The notes: generated from the letters alone by a model not told the origin. Shown: positions 8,872-18,203, numbered from the stretch's first letter. The stretch is 64,000 bases of DNA from Mesorhizobium carmichaelinearum (GCF_900199455.1 NZ_FZQR01000005.1:62001-126000), one strand, 5' to 3'. Made by a program: numbers and translations.

Positions 8872-10881
8872 GTGGCACGAACCGAGTTTCCCTTTGCCGT
8901 CGAAACCGTCGATCCGCTGTGGATCACGCTGGCCGACGGCACCCGCATTGCCGCCACACTTTGGCGTCCGCGCAGCGAGGGCAAGGTGCCGGTCGTCGTC
9001 GAGATGGTGCCCTATCGCCGGCGTGACGGCACCGTGGCGCGTGACATCGACATCCATCCCTGGCTTGCCGGCCACGGCATCGCCTGCGCCCGCATAGACA
9101 TTCGCGGCAGCGGCGATTCCGACGGCGACCTGGCCGACGAATATCTGCCGCGCGAGCAGCAAGATGCCTGCGAGATCATTGCCCATCTGGCGGCCCAGGC
9201 CTGGTGCAACGGCGCTGTCGGCATGACCGGCATTTCCTGGGGCGGCTTCAATGCGCTGCAGGTCGCGGCGCGGCGGCCGCCGGCCCTGAAAGCCATCATA
9301 GCCAACTGCGCCACCGACGACCGCTATGCCGACGACATCCACTATATGGGCGGCGCGCTGCTGACCGAGCAGGAGATGTGGTCGAACTTCATGCTGGTGA
9401 AGAAGGCGATGGCGCCCGACCCGCAGATCGTCGGCGACGCCTGGCACGCCATGTGGATGAGCCGCCTTGCGAAGACAAGCTCGCTTTCGGAAGTCTGGCT
9501 CGCGCACCAGCGCCGCGACGATTATTGGCGGCAGGGTTCCGTCTGCGAGGATCACGCGGCGATCGAATGCGCTGTCATGGCCGTCTGCGGCTGGGAGGAC
9601 AGCTATTCGAATTTTGTCCCCCGCCTGCTCGAACATCTGCCGGGTCCAAAACTCGGCATTGTCGGGCCGTGGTCGCATGCCTATCCTTGCCGTGGCGCGC
9701 CGGGACCGCTGATCGGCTATCTGCAGGAGGCGCTGCGCTGGTGGCGCCATTGGCTGTGCGGCGAAGACACCGGCATCATGGGCGAGCCGCTCTACCGCGT
9801 CTGGATCACTGGCGAAGAACGGCCGCAACCTTTCTATCTGCCCGATCATGCCGGAAGCTGGGCCGCCGAGGATCAGTGGCCGTCGCCGCGCATCGAGCGG
9901 CGCGCTCTGCATCTGAACGCTGGCGGGTTGAGCAGCGAGGCCGCGCGGGGTGCGACGCTTTCGGTCTGCTCGCCCGCCACCGCCGGGCGCGATTGCGGCC
10001 GCTGGGGCGGCTATGGCGGCGCCTGTCCGGACATGCCCATCGACCAGCGCCGCGAAGACGGCATGGCGCTGTGCTTCGACACGTTGCCGCTCGACGATGA
10101 CCTGACCTTGCTCGGCGCGCCGGAACTCGACCTGCTCGTCAGCGTCGACCAGCCGGATGTCAATCTCGCTGCGCGGCTCTGCGATGTCTATCCCGACGGC
10201 ACCTCGGCGCTGATGACCTATGGCGTGCTCAATCTCAGCCACCGCGACAGTCATGAGCATCCGACACCCTGTCCGGTCGGAACGCCTTTCCGTGTCAAGC
10301 TCAAGCTCAACGATTTCGCCCGCACCATACCCAAGGGCCATCGCATCCGGCTGGCGCTGGCCAACCAGCATTGGCCGATCCTGTGGCCGCAGCCGAAACT
10401 GTCGACGCTGTCGGTCACGACCGGCGACAGTGTGGTCGTGCTGCCGGTGCGGCCGCCGTCGGAGCGTGACCGCGACGTCCGCTTCGAGCCGGCCGAAACC
10501 GCGCCGCCCGTTCCGACCACGACGCTGGACGAAGGCTTCGACCGCCGCATCGTCACCGACGATGTCGGCTCGGGCGTGCAGACCATCGCGCTGACATCCA
10601 ATCATGGTCGCCGGCGCTATGACGATCGCTGCATCACCGTCTCCTCGGCCAACAGCGACACGATGCGCATCAGCAGTGACGATCCGCTGTCAGCCAAACT
10701 CGTCACCGAATATCGCTGGGCGATTGCCAGTGGCGACGCCGACACCGAAGCCAGAGCGGTCACCGAACTGACAGCGGACGAGACCCATTTCAACCTGAGT
10801 TGGCGGCTCGAGGCGCGAGAACGGGGCACGCTCGTCTACAGCGCCTCGGCAAGCCGGCGCATCAGGCGCGATTTCGCATAG
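8872..10881 (+). CDS. CocE/NonD-family alpha/beta hydrolase (X-Pro dipeptidyl-peptidase S15 fold)
   Basis: From the GTG at 8872 the protein is 669 residues, typical of this family. The nucleophile is Ser about residue 122 in GMTGISWGGF. The acid is probably the Asp in CGWEDSYSNF and the base the His in GPWSHAYP. A C-terminal jelly-roll domain follows (about residues 400-600). Characterised members hydrolyse esters or amides, such as cocaine esterase and glutaryl-7-ACA acylase. Upstream in-frame codons from 8812 fall inside the operator palindrome, so GTG 8872 is preferred, although no strong ribosome-binding site is visible. It precedes a peptide-type ABC transporter, suggesting it cleaves the imported substrate. 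Confidence 0.85.
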   Translation: MARTEFPFAVETVDPLWITLADGTRIAATLWRPRSEGKVPVVVEMVPYRRRDGTVARDIDIHPWLAGHGIACARIDIRGSGDSDGDLADEYLPREQQDACEIIAHLAAQAWCNGAVGMTGISWGGFNALQVAARRPPALKAIIANCATDDRYADDIHYMGGALLTEQEMWSNFMLVKKAMAPDPQIVGDAWHAMWMSRLAKTSSLSEVWLAHQRRDDYWRQGSVCEDHAAIECAVMAVCGWEDSYSNFVPRLLEHLPGPKLGIVGPWSHAYPCRGAPGPLIGYLQEALRWWRHWLCGEDTGIMGEPLYRVWITGEERPQPFYLPDHAGSWAAEDQWPSPRIERRALHLNAGGLSSEAARGATLSVCSPATAGRDCGRWGGYGGACPDMPIDQRREDGMALCFDTLPLDDDLTLLGAPELDLLVSVDQPDVNLAARLCDVYPDGTSALMTYGVLNLSHRDSHEHPTPCPVGTPFRVKLKLNDFARTIPKGHRIRLALANQHWPILWPQPKLSTLSVTTGDSVVVLPVRPPSERDRDVRFEPAETAPPVPTTTLDEGFDRRIVTDDVGSGVQTIALTSNHGRRRYDDRCITVSSANSDTMRISSDDPLSAKLVTEYRWAIASGDADTEARAVTELTADETHFNLSWRLEARERGTLVYSASASRRIRRDFA

Positions 10882-10994
10882 AGCCGGATGATTTCAGGTC
10901 TGTTCGACCTGAAATCTGAATCCGGCTCTAAATCAAAGAGATAGAGCATGATGTCGTCCGAAAACCGCTTCACACTTTTCGGCATCATGTTCTA
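10879..10994. repeat. RIME-like two-palindrome intergenic element
   Basis: The first palindrome (10879-10930) has two 11-bp arm segments on each side, a 5-base loop (10901-10905) and a 3-base bulge, and it includes the CocE stop codon. The second (10942-10994) has arms TAGAGCATGATG and ATCATGTTCTA around a CCGAAAAccgcttcacacTTTTCGG core. Two long palindromes in about 116 bp is the layout of rhizobial RIME elements. The stem could also slow transcription between CocE and the transporter, though no T-tract follows. Confidence 0.7.
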
Positions 10995-11011
10995 GGGAGG
11001 AGAGGGAGGCC

Positions 11012-11962
11012 ATGCTCGCATATGCAGTGAAGCGCATTGGTCTCGGCCTCCTGATCCTCGTCCTCGTCATGGTTGCCATGTATGCGGCCGTCTTCCTCGT
11101 CCCGGGTGACCCGGCAACCGTAGCGCTTGGTCCGCGTGCCACGCCAGAACTGAAGCGGCTGCTGATCGAGCGCATGGGGCTCGACCAGCCGGTCTGGTGG
11201 CAGATCATCGAATTCTTCCGCAACGCGCTGACCGGCAATCTTGGCTACGACGTCTGGTCGAACCGGCCCGTCTCCACGCTGGTGCTGGAGGCGCTGCCGA
11301 ACACGTTGATCCTCGGCCTGACGGCACTTGCGGTCGCGCTCCTCATCGGCGTGCCGCTCGGCTGCCTGTCGGTGATGCGGCGCGGCACGGCGGCCGATGC
11401 GGTCATCGGCGTGCTCTCGGTCGGCGTCATCGCCGTGCCGTCCTTCGTCGTCGCCATCTATTCGCTGCTCTTGTTTGCCGTGACGCTGCGCTGGCTGCCG
11501 GCCATCGGCGCCGGCGAGGCTGGTGATTTCGTCAGCCAGGCCAAGGCGCTGGTCATGCCGGCGGCGGCGATCGCGCTCGGCTGGATCGGTTATATCGCCC
11601 GCATGGTGCGCGCCTCGATGATGGAGGTGATGGGCGAACCGCACATCCGCACCGCGCGCTCGTTCGGTTTGCCCGAGTGGAAGATCGTCTCCAAATACGC
11701 GCTGCGCATCGCCATCATCCCGACCATTTCGCTGGTCGCGGTGGGCCTCGGCAGCATCCTGTCCAGTGCCGTCTTCGTCGAGGCGGTGTTTGCCCGGCCA
11801 GGCATCGGCAAGCTGATCACCGACGCCGTCAACACCCGCAATTATCCGGTCGTCATGGGCACGGTGCTGATCATGACCGCCATCTACGTCTCCATCACCA
11901 TTGCCGCCGACCTACTGATCGCGCGGCTCGACCCGAGGGTGCGCGATGTCTTCCGTGGCTGA
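11012..11962 (+). CDS. Oligopeptide-type ABC transporter permease (DppB/OppB-like)
   Basis: A 316-residue integral membrane protein with about six transmembrane segments and a typical DppB N-terminus (YAVKRIGLGLLILVLVMVAM). The EAA-loop region is around GEPHIRTARSFGLPEWKIV, and the end contains LLIARLDPRVRDVFRG. A GGGAGGAGAGGGAGG tract provides the ribosome-binding site. It is the first gene of a complete dipeptide/oligopeptide/nickel-type importer: permease, permease, two ATPases and a binding protein. The substrate is not fixed by the family. The context suggests a peptide-like or N-methylated compound. Confidence 0.92.
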   Translation: MLAYAVKRIGLGLLILVLVMVAMYAAVFLVPGDPATVALGPRATPELKRLLIERMGLDQPVWWQIIEFFRNALTGNLGYDVWSNRPVSTLVLEALPNTLILGLTALAVALLIGVPLGCLSVMRRGTAADAVIGVLSVGVIAVPSFVVAIYSLLLFAVTLRWLPAIGAGEAGDFVSQAKALVMPAAAIALGWIGYIARMVRASMMEVMGEPHIRTARSFGLPEWKIVSKYALRIAIIPTISLVAVGLGSILSSAVFVEAVFARPGIGKLITDAVNTRNYPVVMGTVLIMTAIYVSITIAADLLIARLDPRVRDVFRG

Positions 11963-12833
11963 CGCCTCGTTATCCGTTCCGGGCCGACAACGGTTCGTGC
12001 TGCTGCGCGCGCTGCTTGCCGATCCGTTCACTTGCGTGGCGCTGATCCTGGTCACCGGCTTCCTCGTCACCGCAATCTTCGCGCCGTTTCTGGCGCCCTA
12101 TTCGCCGGTCAAGATCGACGTGCTGCACAAGCTGCAGCCGCCATCGGTCGAGCATTGGTTCGGCACCGATCATCTCGGCCGCGATCTGCTGTCGCGCGTC
12201 ATCTATGGCGCGCGCACGGCACTCACCATCGCCATGGTGTCGGTGGCCATCGCCGGCGCCATCGGCCTGATGCTCGGCCTCATCGCCGGCTACGGCCCGC
12301 GCTGGCTCGACGCCATCCTGGTGCTGAGCTTCGACAGCCTGAACTCGCTACCGATGATCATGTTCGCGCTCGCCATCATCACCGTGCTCGGCGCCGGCAC
12401 CGGCACGCTGATCATCGTCATCGCCGCGACCTCGTTCCCGAGCTATGCCAGGCTGATCCGGGCGCAGACGCTGGCGCTGAAGAACAGCGACTACATCCTC
12501 GCCGAACGCCTGATCGATGCCAGTGCCGCGCGCATCATCTTCATCCACCTTCTGCCCAATGTGGTCGGACCGCTGATCATCCTTTTGTCGATGGACATCC
12601 CGGTCGTCATCATGGTCGAGGCCGGCTTGAGTTTCCTTGGCCTGGGTGTGCGGCCGCCGACGCCGTCCTGGGGCTCGATCCTCTATGACGGCTACACCTC
12701 GATCCGCTCGGCACCGTTCATGGTCATTTTCGGCGGGCTGCCGCTGGTGCTGGCGACGCTTGGCTTCACCTTCCTCGGCGAAGGCTTGCGCGACTATCTC
12801 GATCCGCGGCTGCAGTTGCGGAGGCCGGCATGA
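11946..12833 (+). CDS. Oligopeptide-type ABC transporter permease (DppC/OppC-like)
   Basis: A 295-residue DppC-type permease. It has an N-terminal transmembrane helix, the periplasmic HWFGTDHLGRDLLSRVIYGARTAL motif typical of this subfamily, and four or five further helices. The end GEGLRDYLDPRLQLRR is also characteristic. It overlaps the upstream permease by 17 bases and the downstream ATPase by 4, consistent with coupled translation. It forms the heterodimeric channel with the 11012 gene product. Confidence 0.92.
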   Translation: MSSVADASLSVPGRQRFVLLRALLADPFTCVALILVTGFLVTAIFAPFLAPYSPVKIDVLHKLQPPSVEHWFGTDHLGRDLLSRVIYGARTALTIAMVSVAIAGAIGLMLGLIAGYGPRWLDAILVLSFDSLNSLPMIMFALAIITVLGAGTGTLIIVIAATSFPSYARLIRAQTLALKNSDYILAERLIDASAARIIFIHLLPNVVGPLIILLSMDIPVVIMVEAGLSFLGLGVRPPTPSWGSILYDGYTSIRSAPFMVIFGGLPLVLATLGFTFLGEGLRDYLDPRLQLRRPA

Positions 12834-13795
12834 CCGGTTCGCTCGCCGCCAGCGATCTCAGCGTCCGCTACGAGACGCCGCATGGCAGCGTGCACGCCTT
12901 GCGCCATGTCGACATCGAGGCGCATCCGGGCGAGGTCATCGGCATTGTCGGCGAGAGCGGCTGTGGCAAGTCCACGCTGGTCACCGCTTTGGCAAATCTG
13001 CTGCCAGCCAACGCCCATGTCGACGGGTCAATCCACTATAACGGCGTCGACCTGGCAAAGCTCGACGCGCACCATCAGCGCCTGCTGCGCGGTGACGAGA
13101 TCGCGCTGGTCAGCCAGGATCCGATGACGGCGTTCAACCCGGTGCTGACCATCGGCGACCAGCTCGTCGACTTCCAGCATCACCGCAAGGATCTTGGCCG
13201 GGCGCAGAAGCGGGCGCGCATTGCCGCCATGCTTGGCCGCGTCGGCATCGCCGACGCCGAACGGCGCATGCGCAGCTTCCCGCATGAACTGTCCGGCGGC
13301 ATGCGCCAGCGCGTCGCCATCGCCGCCGCCCTGCTGACCGATCCCGGCCTGCTCATAGCCGACGAGCCGACGACGGCGCTCGATGTCACCATGGAGGCGC
13401 AGATCATCCATCTGCTGCGTGAACTCCGGCGCGAATACAACGGCATCATCATCGTCGTCTCGCACCATCTCGGCGTCATCGCCGAACTCTGCGACCGGGT
13501 CTATGTGATGTATGCCGGCGAGGTGGTCGAGGGCGGCGAGGTCGACGCCATCTTCCACGATGCCAGGCATCCCTACACGCAAGCGCTGCTCGCCTGCGAT
13601 CCGGCCCGTTTCCATGAGCGGCTGGACAGGCTGCCGACCATTCCCGGTTCGCTGCCCAACCTGACCCAGCCGCCATCGGGATGCGTCTACGCACCGCGTT
13701 GTGACCGCGCCTTCGCGCCTTGCGGCTCTATCGCGCCGCCGCTGGTGAAGCTCGCCGCGTCTCATGTTGCGCGCTGTCATGCGGTGACGCCATGA
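12830..13795 (+). CDS. Oligopeptide-type ABC transporter ATPase (DppD/OppD-like)
   Basis: A 321-residue nucleotide-binding protein. Walker A is [11 protein letters not shown] at about residue 42, the signature is [15 protein letters not shown], and Walker B is [14 protein letters not shown]. The C-terminal oligopeptide-transporter domain contains the cysteine-rich segment [17 protein letters not shown], which in relatives can bind an iron-sulfur cluster. The ATG overlaps the DppC stop as ATGA, and the stop overlaps the next ATPase start by 4 bases. It energises uptake together with the second ATPase. Confidence 0.92.
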   Translation: MTGSLAASDLSVRYETPHGSVHALRHVDIEAHPGEVIGIVGESGCGKSTLVTALANLLPANAHVDGSIHYNGVDLAKLDAHHQRLLRGDEIALVSQDPMTAFNPVLTIGDQLVDFQHHRKDLGRAQKRARIAAMLGRVGIADAERRMRSFPHELSGGMRQRVAIAAALLTDPGLLIADEPTTALDVTMEAQIIHLLRELRREYNGIIIVVSHHLGVIAELCDRVYVMYAGEVVEGGEVDAIFHDARHPYTQALLACDPARFHERLDRLPTIPGSLPNLTQPPSGCVYAPRCDRAFAPCGSIAPPLVKLAASHVARCHAVTP

Positions 13796-14820
13796 GCCCG
13801 CTGCTCGCCGTCGAGGATCTGTCCGTGAGCTTCGTGCGCGGCGGCTTGCTTAACCGTCTGATCAATCCGTTCCCGCTGCCGGGCTTCAACGTCATCGACG
13901 GCGTCACGCTGTCGCTGATGCCGGGCGAGACGCTGGGGCTGGTCGGCGAATCCGGCTCCGGCAAGACGACGCTGGCGCGCACCATTCTCGGGCTCATCCG
14001 GGCCGCCGCCGGCCGCATCGTCTTCGAGGGCAAAGACGTGGCGACGCCGGCCGATTTCCGCGCCATGCGCCGGCGCTCGGCGATGATGTTCCAGGATCCG
14101 GTCGCCTCGCTCAGCCCACGCCTGCGCATCGGCACGCTGCTCACCGAGCCGCAGATCATCCAGGGCGTGCCGATGCCGGATCGCCGCGCCGCCGCCAAGG
14201 CACTGCTGGCGCTGGTCGGATTGCCGGCATCCTTCGTCGACCGTTTCCCGCACGAGCTTTCCGGAGGTCAGGCACGCCGCGTCGGTGTCGCGCGGGCGCT
14301 GGCGATGAAGCCGCATCTGCTGCTCGCTGACGAGCCGACCGCCGGTCTCGATGTGTCGGTGCAAGGCGACGTGCTCAACCTGATCGGCGAGCTGAAGCGC
14401 GAACTCGGTTTCGCCGCCATGATCGTCACCCACAACCTCGCCATGATCCGTCACGTCAGCGACCGGCTAGCCATCATGTATCTCGGCCGGCTGGTCGAGA
14501 CCGGGCCAACGCTAGCTGTGTTTTCCGCGCCACTGCATCCCTACACCGCGACGCTGATCCAGTCCGAGCCGATCCCCGATCCGCGCCGGCGCAGCCACAA
14601 CCCTGCCGCCACCGGCGAGATCCCGAGCGTGTTCCGGCGGCCTTCGGGCTGCGAATTCCACACGCGTTGTCCGATCGCACGCGAGCGCTGCAAGACCGAG
14701 GCGCCGGCCTATCGGCCGATGGGCGCCGACCGGATGGTGCGCTGCCATTTCCCGCTGGAGACAAGCGGGCAAGAACGGGAAGCCTTCTCACGCGCTTCCA
14801 TAAACCAAAGGGGAAACTGA
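13792..14820 (+). CDS. Oligopeptide-type ABC transporter ATPase (DppF/OppF-like)
   Basis: A 342-residue ATPase from the ATG at 13792, which overlaps the previous stop. Walker A is GESGSGKTTLART, the signature LSGGQARRVGVARAL, and Walker B LLLADEPTAGLDVS. The C-terminus again has a cysteine segment (PSGCEFHTRCPIARERC). The longer frame from 13720 is not supported, because the family begins at this ATG with PLLAVEDLSVSF. The two ATPases are expected to form a heterodimer. Confidence 0.92.
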   Translation: MSPLLAVEDLSVSFVRGGLLNRLINPFPLPGFNVIDGVTLSLMPGETLGLVGESGSGKTTLARTILGLIRAAAGRIVFEGKDVATPADFRAMRRRSAMMFQDPVASLSPRLRIGTLLTEPQIIQGVPMPDRRAAAKALLALVGLPASFVDRFPHELSGGQARRVGVARALAMKPHLLLADEPTAGLDVSVQGDVLNLIGELKRELGFAAMIVTHNLAMIRHVSDRLAIMYLGRLVETGPTLAVFSAPLHPYTATLIQSEPIPDPRRRSHNPAATGEIPSVFRRPSGCEFHTRCPIARERCKTEAPAYRPMGADRMVRCHFPLETSGQEREAFSRASINQRGN

Positions 14821-14821
14821 C

Positions 14822-16384
14822 ATGACACAATGGACCATGGACAGACGTGCATTCCTGAAAGCGGCGGGCGTGCTCGGCGCCGGCCTGGCGATGAAGCCAG
14901 GCTTCGCCTGGTCGGCCGCCGGCGACACGTTGCGCATTCGCATGGAGGGCGATCTGCAGTGCCTCGATCCCGCCTTCATGAATGGCGGCATCGAGGATGT
15001 CATGATGCGCGGCATCTATGTCTCGCTCAACCATTTCGGCGACATCAGGAAAGGTTCGCCCTGGTCGCTGTGGGGCGCGGAAAAGCTCGAACAGAAAGAC
15101 CCGAAAACCATCGCCTTCACCTTGATCGACGGGCTGAAATGGTCTGGTGGTTTCGGCGCGGTCACATCAGATGACGTGAAGTTCTCGTTCGAGCGCATCG
15201 CCGACAAGGCGCTGGCATCGCCCTGGGCCTATCAATTCGAGAAACTCGATCGCGTCGAGGTTGTCGATGCCCGCAACGGCATCATCCATCTGAAGGAACC
15301 TTACCAGCCGATCTTCGTCACCAGCCTGCCTTACTATGGCGGCCACATCATCAGCCGCGCCGGCACTGAGAAGGCGGGCGGCAAGTTCACCACGCAGCCG
15401 CCGGCAACCTGTGGACCCTATCTCTTCTCGGACTGGCAGCAGAAGCAGAAGGTGACGCTGACGGCCAACCCGGACTGGCCGGGTCCGAAGCCGGACTTTT
15501 CGAAGGTCGAGATCTATGTCGTGTCGGACGATCAGGCGGCCCAGCTTGCCTACGAGGCCGATGCCTTCGACTACACCAAGATCGCCATTTCGGCGACCAA
15601 GGCGGTCAAGGAGAAACCGCCAGCGGACACCACCCTGATCGAGGCGCAATCGACCCGTTATGTCTGGCTGACCATCAACCAGTTGAGCCCGCGGCTCAAG
15701 GATTTGAAGGTGCGGCAAGCCGTGCAGTATGGCGTCGATGTCGGCCAGATCCTCACCGGCGTCTATGACGATCTCACCAAGCGTTCCACCGGCGTCGTCC
15801 AGCCCGGCACCAAATTCGCGCGGGCCGCGAATCTGATCGCGGCGCCCGACTATGAGAAATCCGCCGCGCTGCTCAAAGAGGCCGGCGTCAGCGACCTGTC
15901 GCTGACCTTGACGGTGATGAACGATTCCATCCGCACCGCGACCGCGCAGATCATCCAGGCCAGCCTCGAACAGGCCGGCATCAAGGTCGAGATCCAACCC
16001 TATGACGAAGCCGCCTTCTGGGGCGTCGGCGATAAGACGCAAGGCGACGGCTACAAGAACATCGACCTGGCGCTGATGGATTTCGCCGGCGGCATCGACC
16101 CGTCGGAAAACCTGGTCTGGTTCAGACCCGATCAGATCGGCGCCTACAACTGGTCCGGCTTCGACAGCGCCGAATTCGAGACCAGCTATCAGCAACTGGT
16201 GGCGGAAAGCGACGAGGCCAGGCGCATCGCACTGTCCAACCGCATGGAGGATCTGATGGAGCAGTCCGGCGGCTTCGTCTTCATCTGCCATCAGCCGCTG
16301 GTCGCCATCCACAAGACCGCTTTCGACCCGGTTATCTATCCCGATGGCCATCCCAATCCCGTGCTGTTCAAGAAGAAGGCGTGA
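14822..16384 (+). CDS. ABC transporter substrate-binding protein, family 5 (DppA/OppA-like), Tat-type signal
   Basis: A 520-residue solute-binding protein of the SBP_bac_5 family. The N-terminus has MDRRAFLKAAGVLGAGLAM, a twin-arginine (RRAFLK) signal, so it is probably exported folded to the periplasm. The body contains a DPKTIAFTLIDGLKWSGG segment and a TSDDVKFSFERI segment typical of this family. It lies one base after the second ATPase gene. This protein sets the specificity of the transporter. Its ligand cannot be named, but operon context makes it the entry point of the predicted pathway. Confidence 0.92.
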   Translation: MTQWTMDRRAFLKAAGVLGAGLAMKPGFAWSAAGDTLRIRMEGDLQCLDPAFMNGGIEDVMMRGIYVSLNHFGDIRKGSPWSLWGAEKLEQKDPKTIAFTLIDGLKWSGGFGAVTSDDVKFSFERIADKALASPWAYQFEKLDRVEVVDARNGIIHLKEPYQPIFVTSLPYYGGHIISRAGTEKAGGKFTTQPPATCGPYLFSDWQQKQKVTLTANPDWPGPKPDFSKVEIYVVSDDQAAQLAYEADAFDYTKIAISATKAVKEKPPADTTLIEAQSTRYVWLTINQLSPRLKDLKVRQAVQYGVDVGQILTGVYDDLTKRSTGVVQPGTKFARAANLIAAPDYEKSAALLKEAGVSDLSLTLTVMNDSIRTATAQIIQASLEQAGIKVEIQPYDEAAFWGVGDKTQGDGYKNIDLALMDFAGGIDPSENLVWFRPDQIGAYNWSGFDSAEFETSYQQLVAESDEARRIALSNRMEDLMEQSGGFVFICHQPLVAIHKTAFDPVIYPDGHPNPVLFKKKA

Positions 16385-16410
16385 ACGCGCTTTCATGGAC
16401 AGGAAGTGCA

Positions 16411-16420
16411 TAATCGATTA
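16411..16420. promoter_or_regulatory. TAATCGATTA palindrome upstream of the TetR gene
   Basis: A perfect 10-bp palindrome lies 10 bases before the tetR-like start. It is made of the same half-sites, TAATCG and CGATTA, that form the candidate LysR operator at 18095-18113, but overlapped rather than spaced by 7. It could be a weak version of that site or a promoter element. The sequence is short, so chance similarity is likely enough to keep confidence low. Confidence 0.2.
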
Positions 16421-16430
16421 GCTGGGGTCC

Positions 16431-17111
16431 ATGACGGAAACCCAACCAGAAGATGCAAAAAGGAAGCGCGGCGTGAAGAAGGCTCCGCCGCGCTTCAGCC
16501 GCGAGCAGGCTGACGTGCGCCGTTCCATGCTGATCGAGGCGGCGACGCGCTGCCTGTCGGACGGCGGTATCGGCGCCTTCACCATCGACCGTATCTGCAA
16601 GGAGGCCGGCGTTTCGCGCGGCCTCATCAACCATCATTTCGAAAGCCTCGACGGGCTGCTGGTCGAGGTCTACAAATCCTCGCTCTACGCCAGCGTCAAC
16701 AACCAGATCGCCGAAGCCAAGCGCCGCCGCGCCGAGGCATCCGACTGGCCGCCGGAAGCCTCGCTCGCTGCTTTGGTGCATTCCAACTTTTCGCCCGAAT
16801 ATTTCAGCCGCGAGAACCTTTTGATCTGGCTGTCGCTGTGGGGCGAGATCGCCGTCAACCCGCGCCTCAAGGAAGCGCACCGCGAACTCTACGATGCCTA
16901 CCGGGCGGAACTCGCCGAGGACATCGCCGCGGTCGCCATACCACGCGGCAGGCAAGTCGACGCTCCGTCGCTGGCGCGCAATTTCATCGCTTTGGTCGAC
17001 GGGCTATGGCTCGAATGGTGCCTCGATGAAAGCGTGGTGACGCCGCAGGCGGCGGAAGCGGCGGGGTTCGAGATGCTGGAAGCGCAGGTGGGGCCGCTGC
17101 GGGACGGTTGA
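16431..17111 (+). CDS. TetR-family regulator, BetI-like, candidate repressor of the surrounding cluster
   Basis: A 226-residue protein with a basic N-terminal tail, then a TetR helix-turn-helix at about residues 28-75 (ATRCLSDGGIGAFTIDRICKEAGVSRGLINHHF). The C-terminal ligand domain resembles BetI-type regulators (NFIALVDGLWLEWCLD near the end). BetI represses choline-to-betaine genes, so an N-methylated ligand would be natural. It is 46 bases downstream of the ABC binding-protein gene and probably co-transcribed. The two matching palindromes at 8829-8850 and 24124-24145 are its likely operators, which is an inference from position and dyad type. Confidence 0.88.
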   Translation: MTETQPEDAKRKRGVKKAPPRFSREQADVRRSMLIEAATRCLSDGGIGAFTIDRICKEAGVSRGLINHHFESLDGLLVEVYKSSLYASVNNQIAEAKRRRAEASDWPPEASLAALVHSNFSPEYFSRENLLIWLSLWGEIAVNPRLKEAHRELYDAYRAELAEDIAAVAIPRGRQVDAPSLARNFIALVDGLWLEWCLDESVVTPQAAEAAGFEMLEAQVGPLRDG

Positions 17112-17115
17112 ATGC

Positions 17116-17156
17116 GAGGCAGCGCTGCTTCGCACCTTGCCGAGCAAGGCTGCCTC
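17116..17156. terminator. Candidate bidirectional terminator hairpin between convergent genes
   Basis: Outer arms GAGGCAG (17116-17122) and CTGCCTC (17150-17156) enclose an inner hairpin CCTTGC-CGA-GCAAGG (17135-17149). It sits between the converging tetR-like and lysR-like genes. There is no clear T-run, so intrinsic termination is uncertain. Confidence 0.35.
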
Positions 17157-17182
17157 AGCCCTTCTTGCTTCTTGGGCAGCTC

Positions 17183-18037
17183 CTATGCGGTCATCTGCTT
17201 GAGCGCCTTGAGCAGGCGAATATGGGTGTGGGAATGATGGTGCCTGACATGAACGGCCGAATAGATGGGATGTGAAATCTTCGGCGCGTCGGCGACGAAC
17301 TCCGCCACGCCCTCCTGCCGCAACCTGGTCGCCACCGTCTCGGTGACGAAAGCGGTCCCGCCCCGGCTTCGCAGGAGATAGGCGACAGCGCCGCCATTTC
17401 CGATCGAGACCGGGCTGCTTTCAAGCTCCGGCAGCATCTGCCTATGGGCGCGGTTGAAGAAGGCCGAATAGTTGGCCCGGATATAGTCGGTCGGCGTCAC
17501 CGCGCCGAAGGCAAGGCCGCGTGTCGACACCATGACGAAATTCTCCTCGGCGATCTGCTCGTAATGCATGTCCGGCAGGTGCTGCGGCGAATAGAGCACC
17601 GCCAGATCGAGGCTCCCGGTGGTGAGATCGAGGATCATTTGGTTGGAGTAGTCGATCTCGACATAGATCGCCAGTTTGGGCATCGTCGCCCGCACCCATT
17701 CCAGCCATCCTTCCAGCACGCGTTCGTAGAGCTCGAACTGGATGCCGATGCGGATCAGCTGGTCGAACTTGCCGACCGCCTGGATTTCGCGGCGGGCGTC
17801 GAGCCAGCGCAGCCTGACAGCGCGCGCATGCTCCTCGAACCGCAGGCCGGCGACGGTCGGCTCCGTTCCGCTCTTGCCGCGGATGAAGAGCTGCTTGTCC
17901 AGCAGTGTCTCGAGCGTGCGGATGCGGCTCGAAACGGTCGACTGGGTGATGCCAAGGCGCTCCGCCGTCCTGTTGAAGTTGCGGGTTTCGATCAGGTCCA
18001 GGAATGTGTCCAAGAGTTCGATCTGCATCTCGGCCAT
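17183..18037 (-). CDS. LysR-family regulator divergent from the amidohydrolase operon
   Basis: The LysR domain begins at MAEMQIELLDTFLDLIETRN and has the helix-turn-helix FNRTAERLGITQSTVSSRIRTLE. The start at 18037 (284 residues) or the ATG at 18028 is preferred; the open frame continues to 18220 but that part is not LysR-like and would cover the operator. The protein ends HHSHTHIRLLKALKQMTA. It is divergent from the amidohydrolase gene at 18204, with a clear dyad (18095-18113) between them, so it most likely controls that operon and itself. Confidence 0.85.
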   Translation of the reverse strand: MAEMQIELLDTFLDLIETRNFNRTAERLGITQSTVSSRIRTLETLLDKQLFIRGKSGTEPTVAGLRFEEHARAVRLRWLDARREIQAVGKFDQLIRIGIQFELYERVLEGWLEWVRATMPKLAIYVEIDYSNQMILDLTTGSLDLAVLYSPQHLPDMHYEQIAEENFVMVSTRGLAFGAVTPTDYIRANYSAFFNRAHRQMLPELESSPVSIGNGGAVAYLLRSRGGTAFVTETVATRLRQEGVAEFVADAPKISHPIYSAVHVRHHHSHTHIRLLKALKQMTA

Positions 18038-18094
18038 CCAGCGCCAGGAATTCCCTGCAATGGCTAACGCTTTTCGGGCCGGTCCGACAACGGG

Positions 18095-18113
18095 TAATCG
18101 GATTCTTCGATTA
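18095..18113. promoter_or_regulatory. Candidate LysR operator, TAATCG-N7-CGATTA
   Basis: A perfect 19-bp inverted repeat with half-sites TAATCG and CGATTA around seven bases. Its inner part also fits the LysR T-N11-A rule (T at 18098 to A at 18110). It lies in the 166-bp divergent promoter between the LysR gene and the amidohydrolase gene, 58 bases from the former and 91 from the latter. Confidence 0.6.
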
Positions 18114-18203
18114 ACATCCCGCCGCTGGCTGCGTTGCCGGCCATGCCCTGGAAGCGCACGGTTGCCGCAACTCTGATCCCACCCAACGGCAGGCAAGACA
18201 TCC

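Noticed and set aside
8527..10605. Minus-strand open frame of 692 codons
   Set aside because: Antisense to the CocE hydrolase, which has a clear catalytic triad on the plus strand.
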